64,000 nucleotides of DNA from Porphyromonadaceae bacterium W3.11 (GTDB lineage Bacteria > Bacteroidota > Bacteroidia > Bacteroidales > Porphyromonadaceae): assembly GCA_030434245.1 (NCBI GenBank), contig JAUISX010000006.1, positions 124,001 to 188,000 of the forward strand. The letters are read 5' to 3'. A program made the position numbers and the translations under genes. Positions 38,291 through 45,914 of this stretch are shown one piece after another (within the stretch, counting starts at the first letter, position 1; each line of letters starts with the position of its first letter). The notes beneath the pieces are model-generated. The model saw only the letters and a program-made list of their open reading frames with translations. It was not told where the DNA came from and ran no database searches.

Positions 38291-39190
38291 ATGATTGAAA
38301 ATGAAGATGAAATACTTGAGGATTATAAGGAGTATCTAACACTCGAGCGTAATCTAGCTCCAAATAGCATTTCTAGCTACCTTAATGACATCAAACACCT
38401 GGTAGAGTATTCCGAAGAAATAGGTACTCCTTACAGGGAGATAGAGTATGAACAATTAGAGGGCTTCCTTGCATACCTAGCAGATCTAGGAATGGGCCAG
38501 CGCAGTATGCAAAGAGTGGTAAGTGGGATAAAAAGTTTTTTCCATTTTCTACTCCTTGAAGAAATCATCACAAGCAACCCTACTGAATTAATCGAAATCA
38601 CAAGGGTTAGAGAAAAACTTCCGGAGGTCCTAACCGTAGAGGAAATTGATGCTATTATTAACTCCATCGATACAACTACAGATAATGGAATACGAGATAA
38701 TGCTATGATAGAGCTATTATATAGTTGTGGACTACGAGTGTCAGAGCTATGTAACCTTACCTTCCAGTCAATTTTTCTACAAGAGAAATTTGTTCGCGTC
38801 ATAGGGAAGGGAAATAAGGAAAGGCTGGTACCAATGTCCGATAGCTCCATCGAACGTATATATGAATATCTACCTATTAGACAGGAGATAGAAGCAAAAC
38901 CAGGTTACCAGCATCATCTATTTTTGTCACGAAATAAAACAGCCATTACCCGTCAGCGAGTTTTTATGATCGTGAAAGAATTGTCAAAAAAAGCAGGGAT
39001 AAAAAAAGAAATTTCGCCACATACCTTCAGACATTCATTTGCTACACATCTTTTAGAAGGAGGTGCTCATCTTCAGGCCATTCGTGATATGCTTGGACAT
39101 GCGGACATATCGACCACCGAAATCTACACTCACATTGATAGAAATAAGTTGAGAGAAGAGATACTAATGTATCACCCAAGGAATAGGTGA
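38291..39190 (+). CDS. xerD: Tyrosine recombinase XerD
   Basis: XerD resolves chromosome dimers at dif together with XerC. The 299-residue protein has an N-terminal SAM-like core-binding domain (YKEYLTLERNLAPNSISSYL) and the catalytic domain with R149, K173, H244, R247, H270 and the nucleophile Y279 (TEIYTHIDR). All residues are intact. It lies 32 bases after rodA with no sign of mobility genes, so it is a housekeeping enzyme and not an integrase. XerC is the main alternative name. Confidence 0.88.
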   Translation: MIENEDEILEDYKEYLTLERNLAPNSISSYLNDIKHLVEYSEEIGTPYREIEYEQLEGFLAYLADLGMGQRSMQRVVSGIKSFFHFLLLEEIITSNPTELIEITRVREKLPEVLTVEEIDAIINSIDTTTDNGIRDNAMIELLYSCGLRVSELCNLTFQSIFLQEKFVRVIGKGNKERLVPMSDSSIERIYEYLPIRQEIEAKPGYQHHLFLSRNKTAITRQRVFMIVKELSKKAGIKKEISPHTFRHSFATHLLEGGAHLQAIRDMLGHADISTTEIYTHIDRNKLREEILMYHPRNR

Positions 39191-39289
39191 ATTAGAGGGT
39201 TTTTCGATGAAAAAAAGACTATCCCGATCGAAAAGTTGCTGTTTTGGAGCATTTTTTACGAAAAAGTACTAAAAAACTCTCTGATTTGC

Positions 39290-39319
39290 TTTGTATTACA
39301 ATAATTTATTTTATCTTTG
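39290..39319 (+). promoter_or_regulatory. Promoter of the HU gene
   Basis: TTTG at 39290-39293 and TATCTTTG at 39312-39319, 18 bases apart, give both Bacteroidetes boxes. The leader to the HU ATG is about 100 bases and A/T-rich. Confidence 0.65.
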
Positions 39320-39428
39320 GGATAGAATATTGGAAGTATGATGCCGATTTGGTCTATTAACTCCAATGTAATGAATGAAACATGAGAGAGTAATATTAAT
39401 TATTTTCATTTTATAAAATAAGTTATTT

Positions 39429-39704
39429 ATGAATAAGACTGAATTAATTGCAGCAATTGCTGAAAAAGCTGACCTTACTAAGGTTCAAGCAAAAAATGCT
39501 GTAGATGCAGCTACAGAAGTGATCACAAACGAAATGAAAAAAGGTGGTCGCGTTTCTATCTTAGGATTTGGTACATTCTCAGTAGCTGAACGTGCTGCTC
39601 GTACCGGTATCAATCCTCAAACTGGTAAGAAGATTCAGATTAAGGCTCGCAAAGTAGTTAAGTTTAAAGCTGGCTCTAGCCTTGATCTCACAAAAAAGAA
39701 GTAA
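39429..39704 (+). CDS. HU family DNA-binding protein
   Basis: A small histone-like protein that bends DNA and packs the nucleoid. The 91 residues are standard: helices MNKTELIAAIAEKADLTKVQAKNAVDAA, then the beta arm with GRVSILGFGTFSVAERAARTGINPQTG. The C terminus has a short lysine tail. It has its own promoter and terminator. Confidence 0.97.
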   Translation: MNKTELIAAIAEKADLTKVQAKNAVDAATEVITNEMKKGGRVSILGFGTFSVAERAARTGINPQTGKKIQIKARKVVKFKAGSSLDLTKKK

Positions 39705-39829
39705 AAAATTGACTATTGTAGCAACACTGTAATAAGTGTACTTACGATGAGTAGATAGTAGGCGAAATACAAATAATTCACGATCCAAATAATCGCAGAC
39801 TTAATTCATTGTAGGGACAGAGTATTTAA

Positions 39830-39868
39830 AGAGAGCATTTCCAGATAGGAAATACTCTCTTTTTTTTG
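39830..39868 (+). terminator. Terminator downstream of the HU gene
   Basis: Stem AGAGAGCATTTCC/GGAAATACTCTCT (39830-39842 with 39848-39860) with one mismatch, then eight T. It lies 125 bases past the HU stop codon, the only strong stop signal there. Confidence 0.85.
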
Positions 39869-39912
39869 CTTTCTACAACAAATAATTATCCCCCTCTTCT
39901 TCTCTATGATCC

Positions 39913-40137
39913 TTAGAGGATAACGAGGATAACCTTAAGATCTTTGCCCTCACCAGAAAATTCTACTTTACCCTCTCTAGCTAACCATCCTAGGGCCATG
40001 TAGATCTCATTTTGTGTCCTGATCCCAGATTCTTTCTGAATCTCCTTCACAGTCATACCTTCTTCACTCTCACTAAGTGTTTGCCAGATTATACCAGCAT
40101 TTGTCCCAATCACATCAATCATTTTACTATCCTCCAT
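39913..40137 (-). CDS. Small winged helix-turn-helix protein (DUF2582-like)
   Basis: A 74-residue protein that consists of one winged-helix domain: a first helix (IGTNAGIIWQTL), a turn (MTVKEIQKESGI), the recognition helix (TQNEIYMALGWLAREG) and a beta wing (KVEFSGEGKDLKVIL). This matches the short DUF2582 family of Bacteroidetes. DNA binding is likely, but target and signal are unknown. It faces the HU gene and is alone on its strand. Confidence 0.75.
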   Translation of the reverse strand: MEDSKMIDVIGTNAGIIWQTLSESEEGMTVKEIQKESGIRTQNEIYMALGWLAREGKVEFSGEGKDLKVILVIL

Positions 40138-40344
40138 TTTAATTTATTTCTATTATTAGTTTCTGTCCTTACAAATGTAAATAAAAAACGCATCTTTCTA
40201 GTTACTATTCAATTAATCATGTTGTAATATCGCATAAAAATATAACGCAGCAAAAAAATTATCAAGTTTTTTCGATTGTTGTTCTGCATACAAGAGCTGA
40301 CAAAATGAAAGGAATATTTCAAAATGGGCGGATGTAGAGCTCGG

Positions 40345-40496
40345 ATGATTTGTCTTATATGATACCGATCGTCTTGTCATATGAAAAAAATATTTTTCCT
40401 ATAGGAAGCGATTATGTTTCATATAACTAAAATACTTCCCGCTAAGATCCTTGTGTTCTTCTGAATAGTCATTTCTCGTTACGTTGTGTACCGAAA
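40345..40496 (+). repeat. Dispersed MITE/REP-like repeat, copy C
   Basis: About 150 bp recognisable. It contains CATATGAAAAAAATATTTTT, then CCTATAGGAAGCG and TTTCATATAACTAAAATA, and ends near CGTTACGTTGTGTACCGAAA (40477-40496), which resembles the end of copy B. The opposite end is diverged, so the left border is uncertain. Its reverse complement matches copy B closely. Confidence 0.7.
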
Positions 40497-40623
40497 TCTT
40501 TTACTTCTTAGGAGAATTGCTTACAAATCTGAGCGAATGACACTCCATTTAAGATTCTCCTAGTCATATTATTTAAAAATTGATGATTGTGAAAATAATT
40601 GGAGCAAAATTGTATAGTGACAT

Positions 40624-40654
40624 TTTGAAAGAGGAGGGGTTTTAAGTACCTTTG
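40624..40654 (+). promoter_or_regulatory. Promoter of the cobU operon
   Basis: TTTG (40624-40627), a 19-base spacer, then TACCTTTG (40647-40654), an almost ideal Bacteroidetes promoter, with 19 bases to the cobU ATG. Confidence 0.75.
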
Positions 40655-40673
40655 TTTTCTAAAAAAAATAAAT

Positions 40674-41189
40674 ATGGATGATAGTAAGATTATCTTAATT
40701 ACTGGGGGAACACGTTCGGGAAAGAGTGCTTTTGCGGAGGGTATGGCCCTTCAAAAGAGTACTCATCCAGTTTATCTCGCTACTGCAATAGTTCAAGATG
40801 AAGAATTTCGAGATCGAGTAGCCAAACATCAAGCTCGTAGAGGACCAGAATGGACCAATATAGAGGAACCTCTTAATTTAAGTCAGTGTCATTATCCTGA
40901 GAGAGTGATATTGGTGGATTGTATCACGCTCTGGTGTACCAATGCCCTTTTTCACTTCGAGGAAGATATTGACAAAACCTTTGAGTATTTGAAAAATGAG
41001 CTGGATAGATTTACAGAGCAACCCTCTACGTTTATATTTGTAACCAATGAAGTCGGACTTGGAGGCATCGCTAGCAATGCTTTGATGCGAAAATTCATTG
41101 ACCTCCAAGGGTGGATGAATCAGTACGTGGCATCCAAAGCCGACGAAGTCTTCATGATGGTTAGTGGTATAGGTGTGAAAATTAAATGA
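40674..41189 (+). CDS. cobU: Adenosylcobinamide kinase / cobinamide-phosphate guanylyltransferase
   Basis: CobU phosphorylates adenosylcobinamide and then adds GMP, giving the activated intermediate for the nucleotide loop of cobalamin. The 171-residue protein has the P-loop GGTRSGKS at residues 11-18, the conserved VDCITLW and the VTNEVGLG motif. It opens a four-gene run, cobU-cobT-cobS-cobC, that covers nucleotide loop assembly only. Synthesis of the corrin ring is not encoded here. Confidence 0.95.
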   Translation: MDDSKIILITGGTRSGKSAFAEGMALQKSTHPVYLATAIVQDEEFRDRVAKHQARRGPEWTNIEEPLNLSQCHYPERVILVDCITLWCTNALFHFEEDIDKTFEYLKNELDRFTEQPSTFIFVTNEVGLGGIASNALMRKFIDLQGWMNQYVASKADEVFMMVSGIGVKIK

Positions 41190-41205
41190 TTAAATACATA
41201 CTGAT

Positions 41206-42258
41206 ATGAAAGATTTTAAAATAGAGCGTCTGGATGATACATTTAGAAAAACCTTACTTCAGAGGCTCGATGATATTGCTAAGCCTAAAGGTTCTCTAGG
41301 TCGTTTAGAGGAAATAGCTCTAAAGGTAGGTCTGATTCAAAAAACTCTGAAACCTCATCTAAGTAATCCGCACCACATTTTATTTTCAGGAGATCACGGC
41401 GTCGAAGTCGAGCACATAAGTAAATCACCTCGCGAAGTGACTTGGCAGCAAACCCTTAACTTTATGAAGTTTGGTACAGCCATTGCATACCTCTGTAAGC
41501 AACACGGCATAAAGCTAGAAGTGGTAGACTCTGGAGTGGACTATGATTTTCCTAAGGACTCAGGTATTATCGACTATAAGGTGCGTAAAGGGACTTCCAA
41601 CTACCTACATACTGCCGCTATGAGTCATGAAGAGATGGAACTGTGCATTGACAGGGGGGCAGAACGAGTACGCAAGGCACACGAAGATGGATGTAATGTG
41701 ATTTCCTTTGGTGAGATGGGTATCTCTAATACGAGCTCATCCGCACTTTGGATGCATGAGTTTACAGGCGTGCCGTTGTCTGAATGTATTGGAGCTGGTA
41801 GTGGTCTTAATTCAGAGGAATTATTACATAAGTTAGATGTGCTCCAGCGTGCAGAAGATAACTATAAGGGGGATCACTCTCCAAAGGATATTTTATCATA
41901 CTTTGGTGGATTCGAAATGGTGATGACGGTAGGGGCTATGCTACAAGCTGCTGAATTAAAGATGGTGATTCTAATTGATGGATTTATAATGACTGCGTGT
42001 ATATTGGCGGCTTCTAAGTTAGAGCCAAATGTCTTAGAGTATGCCATATTCGGTCACAAAGGTGATGAGAAGGGGCACTCTAAAATGCTAGACTACCTAA
42101 ATGTCCAACCAATACTAGACTTAGGAATGAAATTAGGTGAAGGTACTGGTGCCGTCACGGCCTATCCTATAGTAGAATCTGCGGTATTAATGATGACAGA
42201 AATGCATACTTGGAGTGGAATGGCGGAGAGTAAGAATTTGATTGAAAAATATTTTTAA
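41206..42258 (+). CDS. cobT: Nicotinate-nucleotide:dimethylbenzimidazole phosphoribosyltransferase
   Basis: CobT activates the lower ligand base by transferring ribose phosphate from nicotinate mononucleotide. The 350 residues match the family. LDDIAKPKGSLGRLEEIA opens the chain, FSGDHGVEVE and SFGEMGISNTSSSALW are conserved, and the catalytic Glu lies in LGEGTGAVTAYPIVESA near the end. It stands 16 bases after cobU and 12 before cobS. Confidence 0.95.
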   Translation: MKDFKIERLDDTFRKTLLQRLDDIAKPKGSLGRLEEIALKVGLIQKTLKPHLSNPHHILFSGDHGVEVEHISKSPREVTWQQTLNFMKFGTAIAYLCKQHGIKLEVVDSGVDYDFPKDSGIIDYKVRKGTSNYLHTAAMSHEEMELCIDRGAERVRKAHEDGCNVISFGEMGISNTSSSALWMHEFTGVPLSECIGAGSGLNSEELLHKLDVLQRAEDNYKGDHSPKDILSYFGGFEMVMTVGAMLQAAELKMVILIDGFIMTACILAASKLEPNVLEYAIFGHKGDEKGHSKMLDYLNVQPILDLGMKLGEGTGAVTAYPIVESAVLMMTEMHTWSGMAESKNLIEKYF

Positions 42259-42270
42259 CTCTTTCTACTG

Positions 42271-43029
42271 ATGAGCCAGCTTACGAATGATATATGGGCT
42301 ACCTTTACCGCTCTGACACGTATCCCTTTTTGGAGAATAAAAGAGGTCCCCAAGGAACACTTTAAGCATGTTGTTGATCACTGGAGTCTTCTTGGTTGGC
42401 TTACGGGTGGGATCATGGCTGGTGTGCTCTGGCTATCAGGACAAGTTTTTCCGCTTACTGTTGCAGTTGTTATTGCTTTTATCGCAAGACTACTTATTAC
42501 AGGAGCTATTCATGAAGATGGATTGATGGATCTGTGTGATGGATTGGGTGGTGGAACTACTCGAGAGAGGGTCCTAGCGATAATGAAAGACTCGCATACA
42601 GGCGCGTATGCTACTATAGGCTTTGTTTCGTACGTTGTGTTATGGGTGTCATTACTCAGTGGGATGACGTTGGAGGTAGCTGTTACGGTGGTCTTTATTG
42701 CTGATCCGCTCTCAAAATTCATGGCATCACATCTCCCGATGTTACTACCTTATGCTCGAAAAGAGGAAGATAGTAAAATGCAAGTAGAGTATCGTCGTTA
42801 CCCGCCTCTTTATAAGTGGTTGCTATCAGCCTTATTTGGGCTATTACCCATTATTCTGATGCCCAAAGAGGGGCTAGGGATACTTCTGATGAGTACTATT
42901 ATGCTTTTTGTGATTTATGCATTATTAAAGAAGCGTATCGCTGGATATACTGGAGATTGTATGGGGGCAACCTTTCTATTATGTGAGGTTTTTGGTTATT
43001 TTGGAGTATATTTGATGTGCGTCATATAA
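42271..43029 (+). CDS. cobS: Adenosylcobinamide-GDP ribazoletransferase (cobalamin synthase)
   Basis: CobS joins adenosylcobinamide-GDP with alpha-ribazole phosphate in the membrane. The 252-residue protein has about six helices and the metal-binding motif HEDGLMDLCDGLGGG near residues 74-88. FTALTRIPFW near the start is typical. Confidence 0.93.
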   Translation: MSQLTNDIWATFTALTRIPFWRIKEVPKEHFKHVVDHWSLLGWLTGGIMAGVLWLSGQVFPLTVAVVIAFIARLLITGAIHEDGLMDLCDGLGGGTTRERVLAIMKDSHTGAYATIGFVSYVVLWVSLLSGMTLEVAVTVVFIADPLSKFMASHLPMLLPYARKEEDSKMQVEYRRYPPLYKWLLSALFGLLPIILMPKEGLGILLMSTIMLFVIYALLKKRIAGYTGDCMGATFLLCEVFGYFGVYLMCVI

Positions 43030-43046
43030 CAATAGATGATTAGATT

Positions 43047-43577
43047 ATGAGTAAAGAACTATGGGTCGTTCGCCATACTGCAGTAGATATGCCTAAGGGT
43101 GTTTGCTATGGCAGGACGGATGTGGGACTATTGGATACATTTGAGATGGAGTCCCAAGAGGTCGCTATTAAGCTTCAGTCCTTTGAGCCTGATGCTGTCT
43201 TTAGCAGTCCTCTCTCTAGAGCTACACGGCTAGCAAGAGCGGTCGGGTATGATCCCCAATTAGATGAAAGGCTATTGGAACAAAATTTTGGAGAATGGGA
43301 GCTAAAGTATTATGATGATATTACAGATCCTCAGTTACAAAAGTGGTATGAGAACTACGTTGATGAAGTCCCTACTGGGGGTGAATCTTTTAGAGCACAA
43401 GTAGAAAGGGTAGGGAAGTTTATTGATGAGATTCGTGCATCGGAGTTCCAAAAGATTTTAGTATTTGCTCATGGAGGTGTACAGATGGCTACAGGAGCAT
43501 ATTTAGGTTTGTATTCAATGAAGGATGCTCCAAAGCACTTTCAAGGTTACGGAAGTGTTATTAAATACGATATATAA
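43047..43577 (+). CDS. cobC: Alpha-ribazole phosphatase-like histidine phosphatase
   Basis: A phosphoglycerate mutase-like phosphatase thought to remove the phosphate from alpha-ribazole phosphate or from cobalamin phosphate. In 176 residues, the catalytic R9-H10 (VVRHTAVDMPKGVCYGRTD) and the second His in VFAHGGVQMA are present. Placed right after cobS (17 bases), so the cobalamin role is much more likely than a general sugar phosphatase role. Confidence 0.88.
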   Translation: MSKELWVVRHTAVDMPKGVCYGRTDVGLLDTFEMESQEVAIKLQSFEPDAVFSSPLSRATRLARAVGYDPQLDERLLEQNFGEWELKYYDDITDPQLQKWYENYVDEVPTGGESFRAQVERVGKFIDEIRASEFQKILVFAHGGVQMATGAYLGLYSMKDAPKHFQGYGSVIKYDI

Positions 43578-43721
43578 TTTTTGCTTTTATAACCTTAAAA
43601 CCTACTAAAAAAGCGATGAGTTATGAGAAAGGGTGTAGTAACCACAGGAAAAAATGTATCTTTGTGGGATAAAATAATAGTTTGATATAGCTAAAGTGCG
43701 TATTAATTTAGGAAATAAAGA

Positions 43722-45110
43722 ATGAAAAGCTATAAGCCAGTAATTAAATATATTGGAGGCATTATGTTCATGATGCTTCTATTTGTGTCTTGCAATGATA
43801 AAAGTCAGAATGGTGTATCGCCTCGCTATACAGAGCATACATCACCTGCTAAAGTCACTGTGAAGTTTCCAAAGTCAAGCAAGTTGTCAGAAATGGAATT
43901 TCATATTGACAATAATAAGATGAGAATCTTTAATAAGGATTATTTCCCTTACAAGAGCCAAGTTGATTCTGTATATTTGAGGATGATTGTGAGCACAAAG
44001 GCAACAGTTAAGATCCTAAATGAAACCACTAAGAAAACGATTGTTTACCTCCCAACAGACACTGGTAAAATTGACTTGACTGGAGGTCGTCTGAGAGTCT
44101 CAATTGAGGTCGAGAAAGAGCCGACCATCGTGTATGATATGCGATTGCTGACTTATAGTTATGACCCATCTCAATATACATGGGAAAAGGTGTCCTCCGA
44201 GTTACCTGTTGCAGCTATTAATAGCAAAGTGATTATGCACAAAGGGGAGAGGTATTGGATATCGGAAAACAAAAGTAGTCAACTATCTCTTTATAAGGTA
44301 ACACTTAATCCACTTACTTTTAGTAAGGAAGACGGTGCTAAATTGCCGCTTGGATTCAACCCCACTTCTATATTAGTTGATAAGTATGACAACGCGTGGG
44401 GACTAGATGCGGATGGGGCCCTTTATGTGAGTGATAATCTTAAAGATTGGAATAATGTCCAATTGGGCGATGTTTGTCTCACAATGCTTCTTTCTGATGT
44501 CTCAGCTCTGTCTGAAACCAGCGAGATTTCGGCAGTGGGATTTTCTAAAGCAGATGAAAATATATATTTTACTTTCACAATTGGGAAGAATGGTATCATT
44601 AAACGTGATAAAGAGGCCTTGAGTCCTATATTTCCTGTAAGAGATGCTTTTGTGTACACCTATGAGATTGGGGGGATACAGCATTCTTATATTCTAGGAG
44701 GGGTTATGAAAGATGGGAAGCCAGCACCTACAAGTTTCTTTACCTCAGATGGTGTTAGATGGGGTAAGACTCCATATACAGGAGACAAACAAGACGTGCC
44801 AAGCAAGGGAGGATTATTTCTTAGGTCACCTATTGATCAAGGGGTATTTATAATTGGTGGACTCTATGATGGGAATCCATCTAATGTCATAAAGTCTAGC
44901 ATGGATAGGGGCACGACTTGGAGCGAGTTGATTAAGAATCAAGCTCCAGGTAGTACCTTCGATGCAAGAATCAATTCATCAGGTATGATTTTGGACAAAG
45001 AGAAGGACATCGAGTTTTATATCTTTGGTGGTATCACTTCTGGTACACCAAGTACCGAGATATGGCATGGCTGGTTAGATCGATCTGCTGGTATTATCAA
45101 TGATTTCTGA
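43722..45110 (+). CDS. Probable beta-propeller lipoprotein (DUF6242-like)
   Basis: The 462-residue product has a lipoprotein signal with lipobox FVSC (Cys24). A first beta domain (about 40-150) is followed by kelch- or BNR-like blades: WEKVSSELPVAAINSKVIMHKGERYWI, TSFFTSDGVRWGKTPYTG and SSMDRGTTWSELIKN. It looks like DUF6242 proteins of Bacteroidales, but I am not certain. Function unknown; a surface or periplasmic binding role is a guess. A -7 box (TATCTTTG) lies at 43657-43664. It ends 16 bases before uppS. Confidence 0.7.
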   Translation: MKSYKPVIKYIGGIMFMMLLFVSCNDKSQNGVSPRYTEHTSPAKVTVKFPKSSKLSEMEFHIDNNKMRIFNKDYFPYKSQVDSVYLRMIVSTKATVKILNETTKKTIVYLPTDTGKIDLTGGRLRVSIEVEKEPTIVYDMRLLTYSYDPSQYTWEKVSSELPVAAINSKVIMHKGERYWISENKSSQLSLYKVTLNPLTFSKEDGAKLPLGFNPTSILVDKYDNAWGLDADGALYVSDNLKDWNNVQLGDVCLTMLLSDVSALSETSEISAVGFSKADENIYFTFTIGKNGIIKRDKEALSPIFPVRDAFVYTYEIGGIQHSYILGGVMKDGKPAPTSFFTSDGVRWGKTPYTGDKQDVPSKGGLFLRSPIDQGVFIIGGLYDGNPSNVIKSSMDRGTTWSELIKNQAPGSTFDARINSSGMILDKEKDIEFYIFGGITSGTPSTEIWHGWLDRSAGIINDF

Positions 45111-45126
45111 ATGATTATTTGATTGT

Positions 45127-45861
45127 ATGGAGGAAATGCATTCTCAACAGCTTGATATGAGTCGTATCCCGCATCATATTGCTATCATAATGGATGGTAA
45201 TGGACGATGGGCAAAGGAGCAAGGGCATGATAGATATTATGGTCATGTTAATGGTGTTGAATCCGTTAGGAATATATTAAAAGAAGCCATCCGCTTAGGT
45301 GTTAAGATGATGACTTTGTACACCTTTTCCGAGGAGAATTGGCGACGTCCTAAGGATGAGGTCTCATCGTTAATGTCTCTATTGTCCGAAGTGATTCAGG
45401 ATGAACTAGCAGAACTAAAGGAGGAGGGTGTGAGGTTGTTGGTCATTGGAGATACCAATGTTTTGCCAAAAGAGTCGAGGGATGCTTTAGAGCTGGCAGT
45501 TGAGGAAACAAAGGAGAATGATGCGTTTTCATTGATTTTGGCCATCAACTATTCTGGGAGGACAGAGATTTTGAGAGCTGCTAATCAGTTACAAAAAGAG
45601 GCCACTCCTATTACAGAAGAGAGCTTTAGGAGGGCACTTTATAAAGATGTTCCTGATCCAGACTTACTCATAAGGACAGGGGGGGAACAGAGGATAAGTA
45701 ACTTCTTATTGTGGCAGATGGCATACACAGAATTGTATTTCACGTCTGTGTATTGGCCAGCTTTTGATGAGCTGGAGTTTCATAAGGCCATATATGATTA
45801 TCAGAACAGACAAAGACGGTTTGGTATGACAGGTGATCAAATAGAGGCACTAAAGAAGTAA
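45127..45861 (+). CDS. uppS: Isoprenyl transferase (undecaprenyl diphosphate synthase)
   Basis: UppS builds the C55 lipid carrier used for wall and surface sugars. The 244-residue chain has the catalytic D23 in AIIMDGNGRWAK, YTFSEENWRRP and the C-terminal RTGGEQRISNFLLWQMAYTE. A start at M11 is possible; the first ten residues are not conserved. It lies ahead of bamA, a common order in this phylum. Confidence 0.95.
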   Translation: MEEMHSQQLDMSRIPHHIAIIMDGNGRWAKEQGHDRYYGHVNGVESVRNILKEAIRLGVKMMTLYTFSEENWRRPKDEVSSLMSLLSEVIQDELAELKEEGVRLLVIGDTNVLPKESRDALELAVEETKENDAFSLILAINYSGRTEILRAANQLQKEATPITEESFRRALYKDVPDPDLLIRTGGEQRISNFLLWQMAYTELYFTSVYWPAFDELEFHKAIYDYQNRQRRFGMTGDQIEALKK

Positions 45862-45914
45862 AATGAAGAAGGGTAGGGGAAATTGTTTAGAATAGAATTA
45901 ATTCAATCATTATA

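Larger units (their letters stand above)
40138..40673. other. 536-bp gene-free stretch with repeat copy C and the cob promoter
   Basis: No gene was seen. The stretch includes copy C of the dispersed repeat (40345-40496) and, near the end, a complete promoter for cobU. No cobalamin riboswitch could be recognised although a cobalamin operon follows. Confidence 0.55.

Noticed and set aside
38291-39190. xerD as the integrase of a mobile element
   Set aside because: It sits in the rodA run, keeps all Xer catalytic residues, and no attachment-site duplication, excisionase or cargo genes are near.
40138-40673. Cobalamin riboswitch ahead of cobU
   Set aside because: The conserved B12-box blocks could not be found on either strand, and the mapped promoter leaves only a 19-base leader.
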